Positions 16,189-23,535 of a stretch of DNA of 39,676 nt are shown piece after piece. The DNA is from Collinsella sp. OM04-5 (GTDB lineage Bacteria > Actinomycetota > Coriobacteriia > Coriobacteriales > Coriobacteriaceae): the NCBI RefSeq assembly GCF_003439125.1, contig NZ_QSUU01000006.1, positions 115,333-155,008 on the forward strand. Reading direction: 5' to 3'. Every line of letters starts with the position of its first letter. Position 1 is the first letter of the stretch. Made by a program: the position numbers and the translations under genes. The notes under the pieces are model-generated. The model worked only from the letters and a program-made list of their open reading frames with translations, was not told the origin of the DNA and made no database searches.

Positions 16189-16815
16189 TTACCCGTTTAG
16201 CACCATCAGCAAAGGCCTCATGAGCTCGCGTCTTTTGGCGGTTTTAGAGTTCTCCTTTACGAGATCTTTCAGCCGCTGCGTATCGAGCCCGCGTCCAAGC
16301 GCGTCGTGATAGGCATTAATAATTAATGAGGGGTCCTCGCAATCGAGGCAAAGATCAACAAGCGTGCGCTCGGGCTTGGTTACCGGCAGGCCGTCGAGCC
16401 AAACGATGTCCTGCTCAGCGATCTCGCGCTTTACAAAAGAAAGGGATTCGTTTCTTGTATTGATACGCGTGGGCGCGGTCATCCTGTAGGGGGACAGATA
16501 GAAATCGCCCATTTGCTGCAGGTTCGCCGCCGTCGTACCGCTCACGGCGATGCCATCCCACTGGCGTTTTCTCTCCCACGCGCAAAGGGAGGGATTGGTG
16601 AGCTTCCAAAAAGCGTTGAGCTCGTCGGTATCTCGGCACTGTGTGCCCAACATCCGGTAGGCGCCGTGGCATATCCGTTCAAGACGCCCCGCACGGCATG
16701 AGTGTGCCAGCGCATCTCGAGAGATGTCCATGCGAGCCGCTTGTTGAGCTGTGGTGAACACGCCCTCCCTCTCGGAAAGCTCTCTTATCGCCGTTATGTT
16801 GCTAAAGTACTTCAT
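16189..16815 (-). CDS. AbiEi-type antitoxin / transcriptional regulator
   Basis: A 208-residue protein of the type IV toxin-antitoxin AbiEi group. The N-terminal winged helix (about 1-60) has VFTTAQQAARMDISRDALAHSC and then LERICHGAYRML, the standard AbiEi opening. The C-terminal part (about 115-208) has LPVTKPERTLVDLCLD, also typical. In characterised systems AbiEi represses its own promoter and counteracts the AbiEii nucleotidyltransferase. Here only a 21-codon toxin stub follows, so the gene is an orphan antitoxin. The start at 16815 (MKYFSN) is the family's normal start; an upstream ATG adds eight residues. It is more AT-rich than the housekeeping genes. Confidence 0.8.
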   Translation of the reverse strand: MKYFSNITAIRELSEREGVFTTAQQAARMDISRDALAHSCRAGRLERICHGAYRMLGTQCRDTDELNAFWKLTNPSLCAWERKRQWDGIAVSGTTAANLQQMGDFYLSPYRMTAPTRINTRNESLSFVKREIAEQDIVWLDGLPVTKPERTLVDLCLDCEDPSLIINAYHDALGRGLDTQRLKDLVKENSKTAKRRELMRPLLMVLNG

Positions 16816-16933
16816 GTTGCAATTGCAGGATATTTTCATACTTTTGCAACGTGATTTTAATTCCTTATGATCGAAGCGCTTTGTTTATCCTATGTCTGAC
16901 GCCGTTTTGCACCGGTACCCCATCCCCCGCTAT

Positions 16934-17115
16934 CGAGGTCTAATACTTTTCCGCGAAGTGAACGTCTGTTTTAGGACCCCTGAAGCATCCGCATTTTTCG
17001 TCGGCAAAATCGCAGGATTCCAGTATCGAAACCGCAGGAAACGATGCCCTTAAAGTGTCTATGCTTCGGGGGTCCGATTTAGCTCGTTCACTTCTCGGAA
17101 AAGTATTAGACCTCG
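16934..17115. repeat. 182-bp palindromic element with terminal inverted repeats
   Basis: The 19-bp sequence CGAGGTCTAATACTTTTCC at 16934-16952 is exactly inverted at 17097-17115. The arms continue inward with mismatches (GNGAAGTGAACG, then GGACCCC.GAAGCAT), giving ~60-bp arms around a ~60-bp centre. There is no ORF inside. It could be a miniature mobile element or a long hairpin RNA. No flanking target duplication was identified. Confidence 0.75.
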
Positions 17116-17183
17116 CTGCTAGCCACCCAGAAGAACACCTCTCCCTTCCCCACTGCCACCCAAAAACTCATCCAACATTAATC

Positions 17184-17211
17184 TTGGCTCAAGAATCGCT
17201 TAATCTATAAC
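17184..17211 (+). promoter_or_regulatory. Candidate promoter of UBA-like / two-component operon
   Basis: TTGGCT (17184-17189) and TATAAC (17206-17211) are separated by 16 bp, a fair sigma-70-type promoter. The predicted start near 17218 gives a leader of about 110 bases before the ATG at 17330. Confidence 0.4.
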
Positions 17212-17329
17212 CTGCACTATAGAGTTCGACCAAGGGCGGGGCGGCGCCGCGCGACGCAGGCCGCCGAACGCAACGCTCGCGCCCGGGCAAATCGCCCGGC
17301 GTCGCGCCCATCGAACGAAAGGAAAGGTC

Positions 17330-17872
17330 ATGGACGACCTCGAAAAAGTTGAAACTATCCGCACCAAGTGCAACGTGAGCTACACCGATGCCAAGGCCGC
17401 GCTCGACGCTGCCGACGGCAACGTTTTGGATGCCATCATTTGGCTCGAGTCGCAGGGCAAGACCCAGACCACGTCGGCGCATGCCGCCACCGAGTCCGCG
17501 CCAGTCGATGAGCCCTCTGCCGAGATGGTCGCCGCGCAGGTCGCTTACGAAAAGTCGAGCGAAAAGACCGACTTCTCCAAGAAGATGGACAGCGTGTGGG
17601 AGTACCTCAAAAAGCTCTTCCGCCTGAGTCTGGACACCAAGTTTATCGCCACGCGCCGCGATGCGATCATCCTCAACATCCCCATCCTGATCCCCATCGT
17701 CGCGCTGTTTGCCTGGGGCGCCACGATATGGCTGATGCTGATTGGCCTGTTCTTTGGCATGCGCTACCGCATCGACAGCGACGGCGACGTGCCCGGCAGC
17801 ATCAACAACCTTATGGATAGCGCTGCTAACGCCGCGGACGACATCAAGCAAAATCTCAACGACGACAAGTAA
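17330..17872 (+). CDS. UBA-like N-terminal domain membrane protein (DUF4342-like)
   Basis: A 180-residue protein. The N-terminus (about 3-43) is a three-helix UBA-like domain, with VSYTDAKAALDAADGNVLDAI the conserved part, similar to the helper domain of EF-Ts. A Ser/Ala linker follows, then an amphipathic stretch and hydrophobic segments (about 115-145) that would enter the membrane, and a polar tail. The layout fits the DUF4342 family, whose function is not known. The ATG has a strong GGAAAGG site. It is first in an apparent operon, 18 bp before a response regulator and kinase, so it may be part of, or regulated with, that signalling unit. Confidence 0.75.
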   Translation: MDDLEKVETIRTKCNVSYTDAKAALDAADGNVLDAIIWLESQGKTQTTSAHAATESAPVDEPSAEMVAAQVAYEKSSEKTDFSKKMDSVWEYLKKLFRLSLDTKFIATRRDAIILNIPILIPIVALFAWGATIWLMLIGLFFGMRYRIDSDGDVPGSINNLMDSAANAADDIKQNLNDDK

Positions 17873-17890
17873 TCGCAGACGGGGGCACGC

Positions 17891-18659
<769 letters not shown>

Positions 18660-18676
<17 letters not shown>

Positions 18677-19955
18677 CGCCGAGGCCAAGCGCGTCACCTC
18701 CATCGCCCGCGCCATCAACTGGAGCTATATGTGGCGTCGCCTGATGAGCTACGTCTGGCTCGATCTGTTGCTGTTGGTTATTGCGGTGGCGATCCTCGTC
18801 TATGGATACAACCAGACGCTGCCCAACGGCGCGTTTACCGCAGGATGGATCCCCGGCGCCGCCGTTCGCAGCATGTCGCTGACGCCCGCGCGCGGCTGGG
18901 ACCTGACAACGCTCACCTATACCGTCGAGCTTGCGCGTACCACCAAGACTTTCCCCCTCGCGCAGGACCTCGTCGCGCTATGGCCTCTCTACCTTGTCGT
19001 TGTGAGTTGGCAGGTCATCAGCGTGCTCAACATGCTCGGCGGCGCCCGCCGCGTGCGCCGCACCATGGCGCCGCTCAACGACCTGGCCCTGCGCGTGGAC
19101 GAACTCGGCCGCATGCAGCTCTCCGGCGGCAAGATGGAAACATTGGAGCAGGCCATCGAGCGCGCAAGCGTCGACTCGCCGAGCGTCACTACCGGCGACG
19201 CCGACCTGGCAAGCATCGAGGTTGCACTCAACCGCCTACTGCGCCAGATGCAAGAGGCCAAGCTGCAGCAGATGCGCTTTGTCAACGATGCGAGCCACGA
19301 GCTGCGCACGCCCATCGCGGTGATTCAGGGCTACGTGAACATGCTCGACCGCTGGGGCAAAGACGACCCGGACGTGCTGGCAGAGTCCATTGCCTCGCTC
19401 AAGGCCGAAAGCGAGCATATGCAGGAGCTCGTGGAGCAGCTGCTGTTTTTGGCGCGCGGCGATGCCGGACGCACGGTCCTGCGGCGTGCGAATACTAACC
19501 TGGCCGCACTGGTCGGCGAGGTATGCGAGGAATCGCAGATGATCGATGCCGAGCACACATATCGGCTGGCTTTTGACGCCTTGCTTGCCAGCGACCCGCG
19601 CTGCGACGCGCCCGTCGACGTGGCGCTCGTGAAGCAGGCTCTGCGCGTGATTGTGCAAAACGCCGCCAAGTACTCGGATGCGGGAACGACCGTCGCATTT
19701 GGCATAACGCCCAATGCGGGCTTGGGCACGATCGACATAAGTGTTGAGGACGAGGGCATCGGCATGAACCAGGAATCCGCAGCTCACGCGTTTGAACGGT
19801 TCTACCGCGCCGACAATGCACGCGATGCCGGCGCACAGGGCTCGGGTCTGGGGCTTGCCATTGCCAAGTGGATCGTCGACAGCCATGGCGGCGTCATTGG
19901 CGTGACCTCAGTCGAGGGCGTCGGCAGCCGCTTTACGATTCGCCTGCCGCGATAG
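18660..19955 (+). CDS. Sensor histidine kinase
   Basis: A 431-residue membrane kinase paired with the overlapping response regulator. Two membrane segments (about 32-50 and 106-126) bracket a small extracytoplasmic loop of about 55 residues. A HAMP-like stretch (about 127-200) and the dimerisation box VNDASHELRTPIAV follow, with His213 the phospho-site. The ATPase domain has VIVQNAAKYSD (N-box), VEDEGIGM, FERFYRAD and GSGLGLAIAKWIVDSHGG, all intact. The ATG at 18660, inside the regulator's last codons with GGGGTGGG upstream, gives a normal N-terminus; the longer frame read through the regulator gene is rejected. A strong terminator follows. The stimulus is unknown. Confidence 0.92.
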
Positions 19956-19975
19956 GGATGCCCCTCGGCATAAAT

Positions 19976-20009
19976 AAAGGGATAGAGCCACGCGGCTCTA
20001 TCCCTTTTT
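19976..20009. terminator. Strong bidirectional terminator
   Basis: AAAGGGATAGAGCC (19976-19989) is perfectly complementary to GGCTCTATCCCTTT (19994-20007) with an ACGC loop, followed by more T. It separates the kinase gene (plus) from the convergent VOC gene (minus) and works in both directions. Confidence 0.92.
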
Positions 20010-20031
20010 GCTAGCTATGGCAGCTTGTGCG

Positions 20032-20406
20032 CTACTCGCGACACAGATGCACGGCGAAACCGGCGAACTCGCGCTTAAAGTACACGAGCTTGGTACCGCC
20101 GTCGGGCAGCAGCACGCGCGACTCCTCGTTGACCTCGAGCCCGCGCTCGGCAAACCACTTCTCCGCCGCATCGATGTCGTTGACGGCAAAGCCGATGTGG
20201 CCCTTGGTGCCACGACCGTTCTGCTTCATGATCTCGACCAGCGAATCGTTAAAGTACGAAACGGGGGTCTCGATGACGGGCAGGCCCATCATCGTCGAGA
20301 ACAGCTCCGCGATCTCCAGGGCGTCTGCCGGGTCGGTGGCGTTAATGCCCACATGGGCAACGCGCATACCAAAGAGCTCTACCGGGTTGGCGTTCTGCTC
20401 ACTCAT
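20032..20406 (-). CDS. VOC-superfamily (glyoxalase/epimerase fold) protein
   Basis: A 124-residue single-module protein of the vicinal oxygen chelate superfamily. MRVAHVGINATDP (14-26) opens the first beta-alpha-beta unit, with His19 a likely metal ligand. HIGFAVNDIDAAEKWFAERG (70-89) opens the second, and FAVHLCRE ends it. Family members include glyoxalases, epimerases and antibiotic-resistance enzymes, and the sequence does not decide among them. The gene lies 11 bp downstream of a PTS IIB gene on the same strand, so a role in handling the product of a phosphotransferase-imported sugar is a reasonable guess. The longer upstream frame overlaps the IIB gene and is rejected. Confidence 0.78.
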   Translation of the reverse strand: MSEQNANPVELFGMRVAHVGINATDPADALEIAELFSTMMGLPVIETPVSYFNDSLVEIMKQNGRGTKGHIGFAVNDIDAAEKWFAERGLEVNEESRVLLPDGGTKLVYFKREFAGFAVHLCRE

Positions 20407-20417
20407 GCAGTCAGCGC

Positions 20418-20705
20418 CTACTGAGCCATAACGTCGAGAACGGCCTTCTCGGCGGCAACGCGGTTCATGCCGGTCATGAAGGGCACGCCGCTCACGTACG
20501 GGCAGGTGAGGCCCTCGGGGGCAACGGTGGTGGCGATCAGCAGGTCGGCGCCCTCGTCGCAAGCGTCCTTGGCCTCGGAGATGGCGCACTGCACGATCTC
20601 ATACTTGCCGGCATAACCGTTGGCGTCGAGCATGGTAGCGACCTTCTGGGCAACGAGCGTGGAAGTAGCAGCGCCAGCACCGCAAGCCAAAACGATCTTC
20701 TTCAT
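20418..20705 (-). CDS. PTS system IIB component, galactitol type
   Basis: A 95-residue cytoplasmic phosphocarrier of the sugar phosphotransferase system. The start MKKIVLACGAGAATSTLVAQ holds the phospho-cysteine Cys8 in the CGAGAATS P-loop typical of galactitol-type IIB proteins, and the length is normal. It would pass phosphate from a IIA protein to a sugar bound by IIC. No IIA or IIC gene is adjacent, so it is an isolated IIB, followed only by the VOC gene. GAAGGGAGA precedes the ATG at good distance. The sugar cannot be determined. Confidence 0.85.
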   Translation of the reverse strand: MKKIVLACGAGAATSTLVAQKVATMLDANGYAGKYEIVQCAISEAKDACDEGADLLIATTVAPEGLTCPYVSGVPFMTGMNRVAAEKAVLDVMAQ

Positions 20706-20807
20706 AGGTAATGTCTCCCTTCATGGTTTACTTTAGGTAAGTGTACCGCAGCGAGCGATGGCACTTAGCCTCGATGAGCTTTTATGCCAGTTTGCTTGCG
20801 CGCTGCG

Positions 20808-20813
20808 TATAAT
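20808..20813 (+). promoter_or_regulatory. Consensus -10 upstream of TPR-like gene
   Basis: TATAAT at 20808-20813, preceded by TGCG, gives a likely extended -10 about 55 bp before the ATG at 20869. No strong -35 was found at 17 bp. Confidence 0.5.
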
Positions 20814-20868
20814 ACATCTAGTACGTGTTGCCATACCGCTCGCTTTATGAGCGACTAAGGACCCTAAT

Positions 20869-21492
20869 ATGCCCGATTCCCGCACCCTCTGGACCGCCGT
20901 CGTTATCATCTGCATCGCCGTGTCGGTGTTCTTTAGCGTCAAAAAACGCACCACGTTTAAACGCCTGCAGCAGCTTATGGCCGCTAAGCAGTGGGACGAG
21001 TTCGATCGCTTGCTCGACGGCAAACTCACCAGCATGCTGTACCCGCGCTACAACCGCGACTACCTGCGCCTGAACTCCTATCTGCTGCGCGAGGACCACA
21101 AGCGCGCCAGCGAGATGTTCGACCTGCTGCTGGGACTCAACCTGCCCAAGATGCAGCGCGTCGACCTGGTCATTAAGGCCTTTAACTACTACGTTGGCCA
21201 GGAGGACCGCAAAAAATCCAAGGAGTTGCTGCACGAGATCAAGGGCTTTGAGGGCGGTCAGGCCGAGGCAGTCGCACACGAATGCCAGCTGATGTACGAC
21301 ACGATGATCCTCAAGCGCCACAACGACATTCCCGAGCTGGAGCGCATGCTCGAAGAGGCCGGTGACGACAAGGTCAAGAGCTGCCGCCTGGAATACCTGC
21401 TGGCCCTGCAGTACAAGAACAAGGGCGACGAGGCCAAGTTTGCCGAGTACTTGGAAAAGTCGGGCCAGCACTCGATGGCTGTCAACGCGTAA
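20869..21492 (+). CDS. Membrane-anchored TPR-like protein
   Basis: A 207-residue protein with one N-terminal membrane helix (about 8-25, LWTAVVIICIAVSVFFSV). The rest is a cytoplasmic helical domain of repeated helix pairs such as MAAKQWDEFDRLLDGKL, HKRASEMFDLLLGL and EDRKKSKELLHEI, consistent with TPR-like repeats. I do not recognise a specific family. It may be a scaffold or assembly factor at the membrane, inferred from architecture only. The ATG has TAAGGAC upstream and a consensus -10. The gene ends 31 bp before the tRNA-Leu gene on the same strand. Confidence 0.7.
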   Translation: MPDSRTLWTAVVIICIAVSVFFSVKKRTTFKRLQQLMAAKQWDEFDRLLDGKLTSMLYPRYNRDYLRLNSYLLREDHKRASEMFDLLLGLNLPKMQRVDLVIKAFNYYVGQEDRKKSKELLHEIKGFEGGQAEAVAHECQLMYDTMILKRHNDIPELERMLEEAGDDKVKSCRLEYLLALQYKNKGDEAKFAEYLEKSGQHSMAVNA

Positions 21493-21523
21493 CGGGCGGC
21501 TTGTGCTAGACTTCTAGTCTCAC

Positions 21524-21608
21524 GGGGGCGTGGCGGAATTGGCATACGCAGGAGACTTAAAATCTCTCGCCGCAAGGATTGTGGGTTCGAGTCCCACCGC
21601 CCCTACCA
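21524..21608 (+). tRNA. tRNA-Leu (anticodon UAA)
   Basis: An 85-base cloverleaf with encoded CCA. The acceptor stem GGGGGCG (21524-21530) pairs with CGCCCCT, and discriminator A is followed by CCA (21606-21608). The anticodon stem-loop GGAGA-CTTAAAA-TCTCT places TAA at 21558-21560. A variable arm of the long (class II) kind is present, as expected for leucine, and the T arm reads GTGGG-TTCGAGT-CCCAC. A terminator follows at 21618-21657. Confidence 0.95.
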
Positions 21609-21617
21609 TTGGCTTTT

Positions 21618-21657
21618 ACGGGCCTGTATCTCCCAGGGATGCGGGCCCGTTTCTTTT
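21618..21657 (+). terminator. Terminator after tRNA-Leu
   Basis: ACGGGCC (21618-21624) pairs with GGCCCGT (21644-21650), with an inner TCCC/GGGA stem, followed by TTCTTTT. A closely similar hairpin follows the duplicated tRNA end at 21813-21850. Confidence 0.8.
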
Positions 21658-21784
21658 GCACGCCGGTGGGGCTCGAACCCGCGAGGGGCGAGCGTTAAGC
21701 AAACGCGGAGCGTTTGTAGCGAGCCGGCGAGGGCGCCGGCAGGCGACCGAGGCCGGTGCGTATTTGCTGCGCAAATTCGCAGAC

Positions 21785-21850
21785 GTCCCACCGCCCCTAC
21801 CACGCATTGTTTACGAGCCCGTGTCCCCCGGAGACGCGGGCTCGTTTCTT
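21785..21850 (+). repeat. Duplicated tRNA-Leu 3' end plus terminator (att-like)
   Basis: GTCCCACCGCCCCTACCA at 21785-21802 exactly repeats the last 18 bases of the tRNA gene (21591-21608). In both places a similar hairpin and TTTCTT follow; here ACGAGCCCG (21813-21821) pairs with CGGGCTCGT (21837-21845). The copies are 194 bp apart. A duplicated tRNA 3' end is what integration at a tRNA leaves behind, but no integrase is present, so this would be a scar or a local duplication. Confidence 0.7.
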
Positions 21851-21871
21851 GTGGATGCCGACACGGATGAT

Positions 21872-21941
21872 AAGTTGCGGTGGAATAGTTCCTGTTTTGA
21901 CTGGTTACCAGCTCATTTAAGAACTTTTTCACCGCAACTTA
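21872..21941. repeat. 70-bp palindromic element, copy 1
   Basis: AAGTTGCGGTG (from 21872) pairs with CACCGCAACTT (21930-21940), enclosing a GGAATAG stretch and an inner AGTTC/GAACT stem. The same design recurs at 23455-23523 in the same orientation, beyond the other end of the AAA_14 gene, with the inner stem changed to GGACT/AGTCC. Confidence 0.8.
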
Positions 21942-21962
21942 GATTGGCACTCCCACATTTTT

Positions 21963-22041
21963 CGATGGAAAAACGTGGTTGTCTCGCACATTTTCCGATG
22001 GAAAAACGTGGTTGTCTCGCACATTTTCCGATGGAAACGCC
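21963..22041. repeat. 33-bp tandem repeats upstream of the AAA_14 gene
   Basis: The unit CGATGGAAAAACGTGGTTGT plus CTCGCACATTTTC begins at 21963, 21996 and, truncated, 22029, with an exact 33-bp period. Each unit contains a CATTTTTC/GGAAAAACG dyad. The array ends about 10 bp before the -10 TATACT (22052-22057) of the ATPase gene, suggesting iterated operators. It is not a CRISPR: there are no variable spacers. Confidence 0.8.
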
Positions 22042-22051
22042 CAAATGGCCT

Positions 22052-22057
22052 TATACT
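22052..22057 (+). promoter_or_regulatory. -10 element of AAA_14 gene
   Basis: TATACT at 22052-22057 lies 24 bp before the ATG at 22081, directly after the tandem repeats. No consensus -35 is seen at 17 bp, as might be expected for an activator-dependent or repressed promoter. Confidence 0.5.
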
Positions 22058-22080
22058 AGCCGAGAGGGTTGGGAGGCAAT

Positions 22081-23382
22081 ATGCAACGACAGCTTATGAG
22101 TGAACTTATCGCTTGGAAATCAAGGGCGAATCGCAAACCTCTCTTGCTTAAGGGAGCCCGCCAGACAGGAAAGACTTGGCTTCTTAACGAATTCGCAAGC
22201 CAGCAGTATCGAAACGTCATTCGTTTTGACTTTATGCTCGAGCCGAGCACACGCTCGCTGTTCGATGGGGACCTCGACCCCAAGCGCATCATCTCCCAGA
22301 TAGAGCTCCTACGTGGCCAAACCGTAACGCCGACAGACACGCTCATCATCTTCGACGAGATCCAAGAGGCGCCACGCGGGATCACCTCGCTCAAGTACTT
22401 CAACGAGCTTGCACCCGAATACCACATCGTAGCAGCCGGTTCCTATATGGGCCTCGCGCTCCGACGCGAAAACGAGTCATTTCCCGTCGGCAAAATCGAC
22501 CAGCTCACCATGCGTCCCATGGGGTTTGCCGAGTTCGTTCGCGCCGTCGACGGCAACCCGCTCGCCGACGCCATCCTTGCCGCAGACATGAACCTTCTAG
22601 CAAACGTCACCGAAAAGCTCGTGCACTTGCTCAAGGAATACCTTGTTGTCGGTGGTATGCCCGAAGTTGTCTCCGCTTTCGCCGAGACACGCGACTTCAT
22701 TGAAGCCCGAAGGCTTCAGCAGCAAATCATCGAGGCTTACGAATCCGATTTTGGCAAACATGCACCCGCCCGCATCGTCGAGCGCATGAGGTTGGTTTGG
22801 AAATCCCTTCCCGGCCAGCTTGCCAAGGAGAACAGGAAGTTTGTCTATGGCGCCCTTCGCCCCGGAGCGCGCGCACGCGATTTTGAGGAAAGCCTCCAGT
22901 GGCTCACGGACTACGGAATCGTTCATAAGGTGCCACGTGTTTCCGCTCTAAAGGCACCGCTCTCGAGCTACGAAGACCTCTCGGGCTTCAAACTGTTCTG
23001 CATCGACACCGGCATCCTCGGAGCGCTCTCCGGTCTCTCTCCGGCCATCGTTCTTAACGGATCCGCTGTTTTTACCGAGTTCAAAGGTTCGCTGACCGAA
23101 CAATACGTCGCGCAGGAGCTTTTGATCCAGGACAAAACTCCCGTGTATTGGTCCTCTACCTCTGGCAATGCCGAAACCGACTTTGCCATCGACCATGCGG
23201 GAACCGTGCTTCCGCTTGAGGTCAAGGCGGCAGAGAACCTTAAAGCGAAGAGTCTGAAAATAGCCTGCGAAAAATTCAAACTCGAGCGTTGCGTGAGGAG
23301 CTCTCTGGCGGCATATAGAGACGAGGACACGCTCGTCAATATTCCGCTTTGGGAAATTGGGCAAATCGACAAACTGGCATAA
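22081..23382 (+). CDS. AAA_14 / DUF4143 ATPase with nuclease-like C-terminus
   Basis: A 433-residue P-loop ATPase of the AAA_14-DUF4143 group. Walker A is GARQTGKTW (25-33) and Walker B LIIFDEIQ (88-95), followed by IVAAGSYMGLAL as the sensor strand and LTMRPMGFAEF as the family signature. The C-terminal DUF4143 region includes NAETDFAID and VLPLEVKAAENLKAKSL, the D...E-x-K pattern of PD-(D/E)XK nucleases. It belongs to a different branch from the ATPase at 11371-12666: the two share architecture but little sequence. Start is ATG 22081 with GGGAGG upstream. The gene is bracketed by two copies of a 70-bp palindrome. Its cellular role is not established. Confidence 0.87.
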   Translation: MQRQLMSELIAWKSRANRKPLLLKGARQTGKTWLLNEFASQQYRNVIRFDFMLEPSTRSLFDGDLDPKRIISQIELLRGQTVTPTDTLIIFDEIQEAPRGITSLKYFNELAPEYHIVAAGSYMGLALRRENESFPVGKIDQLTMRPMGFAEFVRAVDGNPLADAILAADMNLLANVTEKLVHLLKEYLVVGGMPEVVSAFAETRDFIEARRLQQQIIEAYESDFGKHAPARIVERMRLVWKSLPGQLAKENRKFVYGALRPGARARDFEESLQWLTDYGIVHKVPRVSALKAPLSSYEDLSGFKLFCIDTGILGALSGLSPAIVLNGSAVFTEFKGSLTEQYVAQELLIQDKTPVYWSSTSGNAETDFAIDHAGTVLPLEVKAAENLKAKSLKIACEKFKLERCVRSSLAAYRDEDTLVNIPLWEIGQIDKLA

Positions 23383-23410
23383 AGGCTGCGGAGGCGCTCA
23401 GCAAGGACTG

Positions 23411-23450
23411 TCCCCAGGTGCCGGCAGAAAAAACGTCCCTAGGTGCCGGC
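23411..23450. repeat. Short direct repeat
   Basis: TCCCCAGGTGCCGGC and TCCCTAGGTGCCGGC occur within 23411-23450, 24 bp apart, between the ATPase gene end and the second 70-bp palindrome. Their role is unknown. Confidence 0.5.
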
Positions 23451-23454
23451 TGTT

Positions 23455-23523
23455 GAGTTGCGGTGGAATAGGGACTGGTTGGGGCCCGAAAGGGCGATTT
23501 TAGTCCGCATTTCACCGCAACTC
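23455..23523. repeat. 70-bp palindromic element, copy 2
   Basis: GAGTTGCGGTG (23455-23465) pairs with CACCGCAACTC (23513-23523). Inside, GGACT and AGTCC form a second stem. The outer arm and GGAATAG stretch match copy 1 at 21872-21941, while the inner stem differs in sequence but keeps pairing. It could also terminate the ATPase transcript. Confidence 0.8.
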
Positions 23524-23535
23524 AGAGGAAGACGG

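Larger units (their letters stand above)
16816..17329. other. Gene-free region with palindromic element and promoter
   Basis: This 514-bp gap contains the upstream region of the AbiEi gene, the 182-bp palindromic element at 16934-17115 and a candidate promoter at 17184-17211 for the downstream two-component operon. The 5' leader of that operon would be about 110 bases and contains a CCGGGC/GCCCGG hairpin near 17280-17300. No ORF was recognised. Confidence 0.6.
21609..22080. other. Gene-free region rich in repeats downstream of tRNA-Leu
   Basis: This 472-bp stretch holds a terminator, a second copy of the tRNA 3' end with its own terminator (21785-21850), a 70-bp palindrome (21872-21941), 33-bp tandem repeats (21963-22041) and the promoter of the AAA_14 gene. 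Between the two tRNA ends is an antisense T-arm-like GGGGCTCGAACCC (about 21668-21680). No protein-coding gene was recognised. Confidence 0.65.

Noticed and set aside
21661..21784. A possible second tRNA between the duplicated tRNA ends, read on the minus strand
   Set aside because: Only a T-arm-like segment is present; no acceptor, D or anticodon arm completes a cloverleaf.
21963..22041. 33-bp tandem repeats considered as a CRISPR array
   Set aside because: Units are directly abutting with no variable spacers and no cas genes are nearby.
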